Source: Cristatella mucedo (taxonomy: Eukaryota; Bryozoa; Phylactolaemata; Cristatellidae). From it: a stretch of DNA of 61,500 bases. The notes under the pieces were generated by a model. That model was not told the DNA's origin and ran no database searches. It saw only the letters and a list, made by a program, of their open reading frames with translations. The stretch covers positions 4,361,001 to 4,422,500 of the forward strand of contig WPIO01000016.1 of assembly GCA_009760855.2 (NCBI GenBank), given 5' to 3'. A program made the translations under genes and the position numbers. This document shows positions 57,326 through 61,500 of this stretch, piece by piece; position 1 is the stretch's first letter, and every line of letters begins with the position of its first letter.

Positions 57326-57781
57326 TTTTTTAGAGGCCTGTCATGCTGGCTGGTAGGGTGGTGGTTGCATCAGCCCCCTTCTCCCCAATAATCAACCCAC
57401 AGGGTTCGGTTTCGGACTGACCGGTCTAAAGGGCAGACGATCCTGCCGTGCCTAGCTGAGCCTGCTGCAATGGTGCCTGCAGGAGGGGCGTGGTGCTTGT
57501 TAACTGAGATGGACCCCTATCTCCAGCATCCTTGCCTGCTTCACCTCCAACCTTATAACCTATTCATGCATAGCAGGCACCTCGATGCCACGTGTCCAGT
57601 GCACGGAGGTCTGAGAGGAGGGTCGCGACGAAGCACTTTATGTCAAAGGAGTTTCAGGAAATGCAAGTTGAACTGAAAAGTTGAATGCGCTGGTTGATTG
57701 CAAATATCTCTGCTCCATCCCTTGGAAGCTTGTGAGTGTTTCCATGCGTCCCGAGGTCTCCAGCTTGTCCTGGTGTTTGTG

Positions 57782-57836
57782 CAGCAGCAGCAGCAACAAC
57801 CGGAGCACCTACTGCTGCTGCTGCTGCTGCTGCATT
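57782..57836. repeat. (CAG)n and (CTG)n runs facing each other
   Basis: GCAGCAGCAGCAGCAACAAC, a short spacer, then seven CTG units. The two arms can pair. An open frame with an Ala run crosses it, but I could not connect it to an exon chain. Confidence 0.8.
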
Positions 57837-58087
57837 AAGCTCACTTTACAGAAATCGCTGCCGAAAGTCACGGCGCACTCTGAAGCTAGGTCTGCCTACT
57901 GGTGGGGCATGCGGCGCCTCTAGCTTTGTACCTTTGTACTGCAGGCTCAAGCACTACCCGGTGCCATAACCACTGCGTTCAAGCTTCTGCACTCGGATCA
58001 CAAGCTCTACGTGCTTAAAGACGACGCTTCGAACAAGTAAGCGGCGCTTTGCTTGGCACACTTCTGCTGCCTCCGTGCGTGTAGCCG

Positions 58088-58250
58088 AGCGTACTGGCTC
58101 AAGGGTTAATGTGCTCAGCTATGTCAAGCTCACCAAGGTCAAGGTGATCACCTTTACGATCAAGGTCTTGGGCTCGAGACCTATGGCATATGAGAAGCAT
58201 CCGGATAGAAATCCAGTTCTCTTAGGGTGCTGTACAAATGAATTATTTCT
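58088..58250 (+). repeat. SINE-2 copy, most complete
   Basis: A-box-like TGGCTCAAGGGTTAATGTGC, then CCAAGGTCAAGGTGATCACC, B-box-like GGGCTCGAGACC, GGCATATGAGAAG, and the LINE-type tail GTTCTCTTAGGGTGCTGTAC with AAATGAATT. Confidence 0.72.
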
Positions 58251-58525
58251 TTTCTGTGGCTGACCGGTGCCTCCGGGTGCATGTTGCTGATAGCTCGCAA
58301 CTGTGAGAGCATTTAGACTTTCATAATGCAGCCCTAGCTAGCTAGTGTCTGCATCCTAGTGTTAGTGCCTGCTGCTCATTAATGTGAATGCCCGGGTTTT
58401 GCTTTCTCTCTCTTCTGTTTCTTGCTTTCTTTTTTCTGTTTCTGCCCGAGTCACTTTCTTTGCGCATGCACGCACACATGTCTGTGCACGGACTATATTT
58501 GTATGGGTGTTTTTGTGTGTGTAAG

Positions 58526-58526
<1 letters not shown>

Positions 58527-58565
<39 letters not shown>

Positions 58566-58617
58566 CGCGCGTGCGTGCACGCGCGCGTGTGTGCATGTGT
58601 GCGCATGTGTGCGCCTT
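58527..58617 (+). repeat. (TG)n(CG)n microsatellite
   Basis: About 16 TG units followed by a (GC)n run and mixed GTGCATG units. Confidence 0.92.
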
Positions 58618-59151
58618 TCATGGCAAGCTCCATTCTAAGAATTCCCTCGCATTAATTCCAGTTTTGTGGGGAGGCAGGCAAGAACGATCGATGCCGCCGT
58701 GCATTAACTTAGATGGCAGCAAAAACGACAATGCTGCTGCTATGCGTAACACTTAACACGTAACGCAATGCAGTCACACTTTGTGATGCTGGAAGTAGTC
58801 GTCCAGACAGATATAGAAGATAATGATCGCCTGTATCTTGCAGCTGTGACCTGCGGATGTTGTCTTATGAGTGAATGCAATGCAAGCCTGAACATCAGGA
58901 GACATGACATGGGTGGTCGTAGCCTACATATGTAAAGCCTCTGAAAGCCAGGAAAGCCTTTGCTGAAATGCACCCGCAGGAAGCTCATATAAGCTGCCAG
59001 GCAGACGTCTCTAACGTATGCGAAGCTGTAGCGGATAGCTGTAGCGTGTAGCTGCAGCATGTGTGTGCTTGCGAAACAAGTTAACGAGTTAACGGGAATG
59101 TGCCTCGTCACTGGCCTTTGCTCAATCCTTGAACCATTCGATCGTAGCACG

Positions 59152-59195
59152 GGCAGCAGCAGCAACAGCAGCAGCTGCTGCTGCTGCAGCAGCTG
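59152..59195. repeat. (CAG)n(CTG)n palindromic triplet tract
   Basis: CAGCAGCAGCTGCTGCTG is a perfect palindrome at its centre, with further CAG and CTG units on either side. Confidence 0.85.
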
Positions 59196-59659
59196 GCAGT
59201 CTATTTCCTCACTCTCCCATTGTGCCTGCTCGGAGCTTGTGGTACTGGCTGCAAATGCCTGCCTCGACCGGCATGCGGTACAAAGGCCTGGCGTCGGCTG
59301 GCGTTAGCAGCTGATCCCTCTGGATTCTATGAATAGAAGCAGGAGGAGGCAAGCCTCCACTTTCTCATTAGTCTTTGCTGGGCAGGAAGGAGATGGTTGC
59401 AGTTTACCTTTGCCTAATGATCTGCTTCCAGCTAGTCCTGCCTCTCAGTAGCAAATGTTAATGCCGGTTACTCTGCCTGCATGCAAGAGGCCAGCACATT
59501 TGTGTGTGCATGAGGGCGTCTGTGCGTGCGAGATGGAGGGTCATGCAAACACCCTCGATCTTACCACAGAGTGAGAGTAGGTAGAAGAAAGATCCACGGT
59601 GGTGAGAGAGCATAGGCAATGCCACGCCACTGTCGTTGATGCCATTTGATTTATTAGAA

Positions 59660-59676
59660 GGAGAGAGAGAGTGAGA

Positions 59677-59762
<86 letters not shown>

Positions 59763-59765
59763 AGA
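59660..59765 (+). repeat. (GA)n microsatellite
   Basis: About 45 GA units, almost uninterrupted, ending in GGGAGGGAGAGGGG. Confidence 0.95.
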
Positions 59766-60220
59766 GGGGTCAGAGGGTGCCGGTGGAGAGGGGGGGCTCG
59801 AGGCTGCTGCCAGCGCTGATAGTGACAGGTCACTGGTTGCGCAAGATGTGGCAGCCATGCTGGTTCTAGAATGTGCCGGTCGATACGCCCCCATGCTCGT
59901 TGGTTGGTAGAGTGCTGAGAAATTCGTAGCCCACCTAGATCTTTAATCAGACCGTGAAGGCTCTATCTAGTTCATTACTTGTCGGCCTATAATTGGTGAT
60001 GGCATCTGCTTCTCTGCTGCTGCACACACACGCACGCAGTCAATTGTGCATCCATACTCACGGCCAGCGTCTACATGTTCGTATGTGCCCGTATACTTGC
60101 ATCTGCTTGCTCCTACACGTGCGTGCATGCATGCGTATACACAATAACTAATGCACGCGATGCAGTGGCAGAGCGAGGTGCAGGGTGCAGCTCTCCCCCT
60201 CCCCCCACACGCACACACAG

Positions 60221-60365
60221 TCTGCTGAGGATCAGCTGTCACTGATGGCCAGGATTGAAGGCGTTTTTGCATCTGCTGGTTCCAATTTTAGTGGGAGGGG
60301 TGGCAAATCTAGCCATGCAGATCCACCCGGGGCCCATTCGTTAAGTGGCAGTGAGAGCGATGGAG
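60221..60365 (+). CDS. possible later exon of gene Q
   Basis: A long pyrimidine tract (CTCTCCCCCTCCCCCCACAC) precedes the acceptor. It starts in phase 0, as exon 2 of gene Q requires, and ends in phase 1 at GTAATC. It reads SAEDQLSLMARIEGVFASAG and a Ser/Gly-rich stretch. The 5.5 kb gap and the repeats between make the link uncertain. Confidence 0.42.
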
Positions 60366-60724
60366 GTAATCCGACAGCAATACCTATTCAGATCCTAAAG
60401 TAGCCTAAAGCTAAAAGTGACCATACTGCCTGAAAACACGAACTAGTGAGTAGGCTGACTAATCCTCTACATTAGTCACCATTCTGGGCTGGTAGGCAAG
60501 TCCGAGAATGTCGTCAGCCAAGAGTTTCAAGCAAATTAACTCTGATAGATGAATCTAAGGATGGCCACCAATAGTTGAGTTCGAGAGAATATTAACTGCA
60601 CAAGTTTCCGGGTGCAGCTTAAGTAGCTCAAGCCAGAGACTATCCTTCGAGACAAGGGAGAAACTGAACATACTGCGATGGACAGTTGAAGTCCAACTTG
60701 GACCGCCCAGCTGTGTATCTGTGG

Positions 60725-60919
60725 CTACTTAGCTAGGAGCTTGTACCTAGTTTGGCTGTAGAGGTTCGCCTTGAGAGTGTGGACCATGATTGCAGGCATA
60801 CCATTGGGTCCGCTATACCATGACTCCAGTGTTCTTTTAGTTTCCATGATTAGGGTAGCTTTGTGCTGAGTAAGGCACTCGCCCCAGTGCATAACCCCCC
60901 AGTAACCGTCCACAACAAG
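60725..60919 (-). CDS. terminal exon of an unrecognised gene
   Basis: Acceptor GCCGAAACCAGCAG, then 64 codons and TAG. It reads LVVDGYWGVMHWGECLTQHK through WYSGPNGMPAIMVHTLKANL to RYKLLAK. The composition (Trp, His, Met, Tyr) is that of a folded protein, and third positions vary as in real coding sequence. The rest of the gene lies beyond the window or was not found. The acceptor falls inside a dispersed repeat (see 60905). Confidence 0.55.
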   Translation of the reverse strand, partial: LVVDGYWGVMHWGECLTQHKATLIMETKRTLESWYSGPNGMPAIMVHTLKANLYSQTRYKLLAK

Positions 60920-60990
60920 CTGCTGGTTTCGGCACCCATTTATGGCCGGGTGTAATTTAACCGAACACCAGTCCAGAATTTCACTATATC
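60905..60990 (+). repeat. diverged copy of the repeat at 9229-9310
   Basis: CCACAACAAGCTGCTGGTTT, CGGCACCCA, TGGCCGGGTGTAATTTAACC match the 9.2 kb segment at roughly four of five positions. Confidence 0.5.
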
Positions 60991-61358
60991 CCGGCAGAGG
61001 GGGGGGGGGAAGACACTTGCATGGTTACATGTCTAGTCGGGCCGACTGGCATCACCTAGCACCATCAGCCGTCACCTTGCTTACCCCTCGGAGGAACAGC
61101 TTAGAAAAGGCCAACGTATTTGTATATAGGTTGTCCCTATATGGGACTCAGTGGCGAGCCTGTAGCAACAGTTGGGGGGACGACAGCTGCAGCAGCCATC
61201 ACCAGCTTCATTCCTGGTGGCGAAAGCGATCCTCTTGAGAGCAGTAGCCTTTCAACTTCCATAAGTACTCGGACTCATTTCTGAAGAACGTCGGCTTCTT
61301 GATCTTTCAGTTCTGCTAGCAGAGTTTGGTCGAGCCGAGGCCGGCTATGGGTTCGGAC

Positions 61359-61443
61359 TAATAATAATAATAATAGTAATAATAATGATAATACATTTGT
61401 ATAGCGCCCTTAAAAAACTTCATCTCTTTCTAGGCACTCCACA
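61359..61443 (-). repeat. LINE 3' tail
   Basis: (AAT)n followed by ACATTTGTATAGCGCCC and ATCTCTTTCTAGGCACT on the plus strand, the reverse of the LINE or SINE-2 hairpin. The last 27 bases of the window also resemble the LINE segment near 52510. Confidence 0.7.
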
Positions 61444-61500
61444 CGCTTTATTGATGCCAAGCTTTTGTATGTAATAATCATCCGAGGTGTCTCTAAAGCT

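Noticed and set aside
57681-57969. Open frames with Ala or Cys runs at the CAG/CTG tract
   Set aside because: They depend on the triplet run. No phase-consistent link to gene Q exons was found.
59669-59910. Glu-Arg repeat ORF
   Set aside because: Translation of the (GA)n microsatellite.

Overview
The window looks like animal (metazoan) nuclear DNA. Genes are split into exons of 26 to 270 bp with GT..AG introns and matching codon phases. Between them lie LINE and tRNA-derived SINE copies, one LTR retrotransposon and long microsatellites. An invertebrate is likely, but I cannot name the species. No bacterial operons, CRISPR arrays or rRNA genes were seen. All products below are read by eye from exon-sized open frames, splice signals and phase agreement.

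Layout. 1-6.6 kb (+): the 3' part of a single-pass membrane protein gene (gene P), with a beta-propeller-like ectodomain exon and a long Gly/Ala/Pro-rich tail. 7-13.3 kb: repeat-rich DNA with a decayed transposon ORF, G/C minisatellites, degenerate CCCTAAA (plant-type telomere-like) DNA and a 3.7 kb LTR retrotransposon with near-identical LTRs but no gag. 13.9-20.3 kb (-): seven phase-consistent exons of an unrecognised protein (gene N). 22-33.2 kb (-): nine exons of an unrecognised single-pass membrane protein (gene M) with an N-terminal signal or anchor, glycosylation sites, one membrane span and a basic cytoplasmic tail. 35.3-36.3 kb (-): two short signal-peptide-like coding stretches. 37.6-49.8 kb (-): a complete nine-exon gene for general transcription factor IIB (319 residues), the only gene identified with near certainty. 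50-57.2 kb: LINE copies, one carrying a decayed reverse transcriptase. 54.2-60.4 kb (+): the start of an unrecognised gene (gene Q). 60.7 kb (-): a terminal exon of another unrecognised gene.

Repeats. One LINE family (CR1/L2/Rex1-like reverse transcriptase) ends in a conserved hairpin followed by (ATT)n. About fourteen copies or tails are present. A second LINE family appears at 37 kb. SINE-1 (nine copies) has a tRNA-like B box and a common 3' end. SINE-2 (four copies) has a different tRNA-like head fused to the LINE 3' hairpin, so it is probably moved by the LINE.

The least explained signals are a group of palindromes and inverted repeats in 21-29 kb (42 bp perfect, 36 bp perfect, and two hairpins of about 62 and 82 nt), the telomere-like tract beside the retrotransposon, and the membrane protein of gene M.
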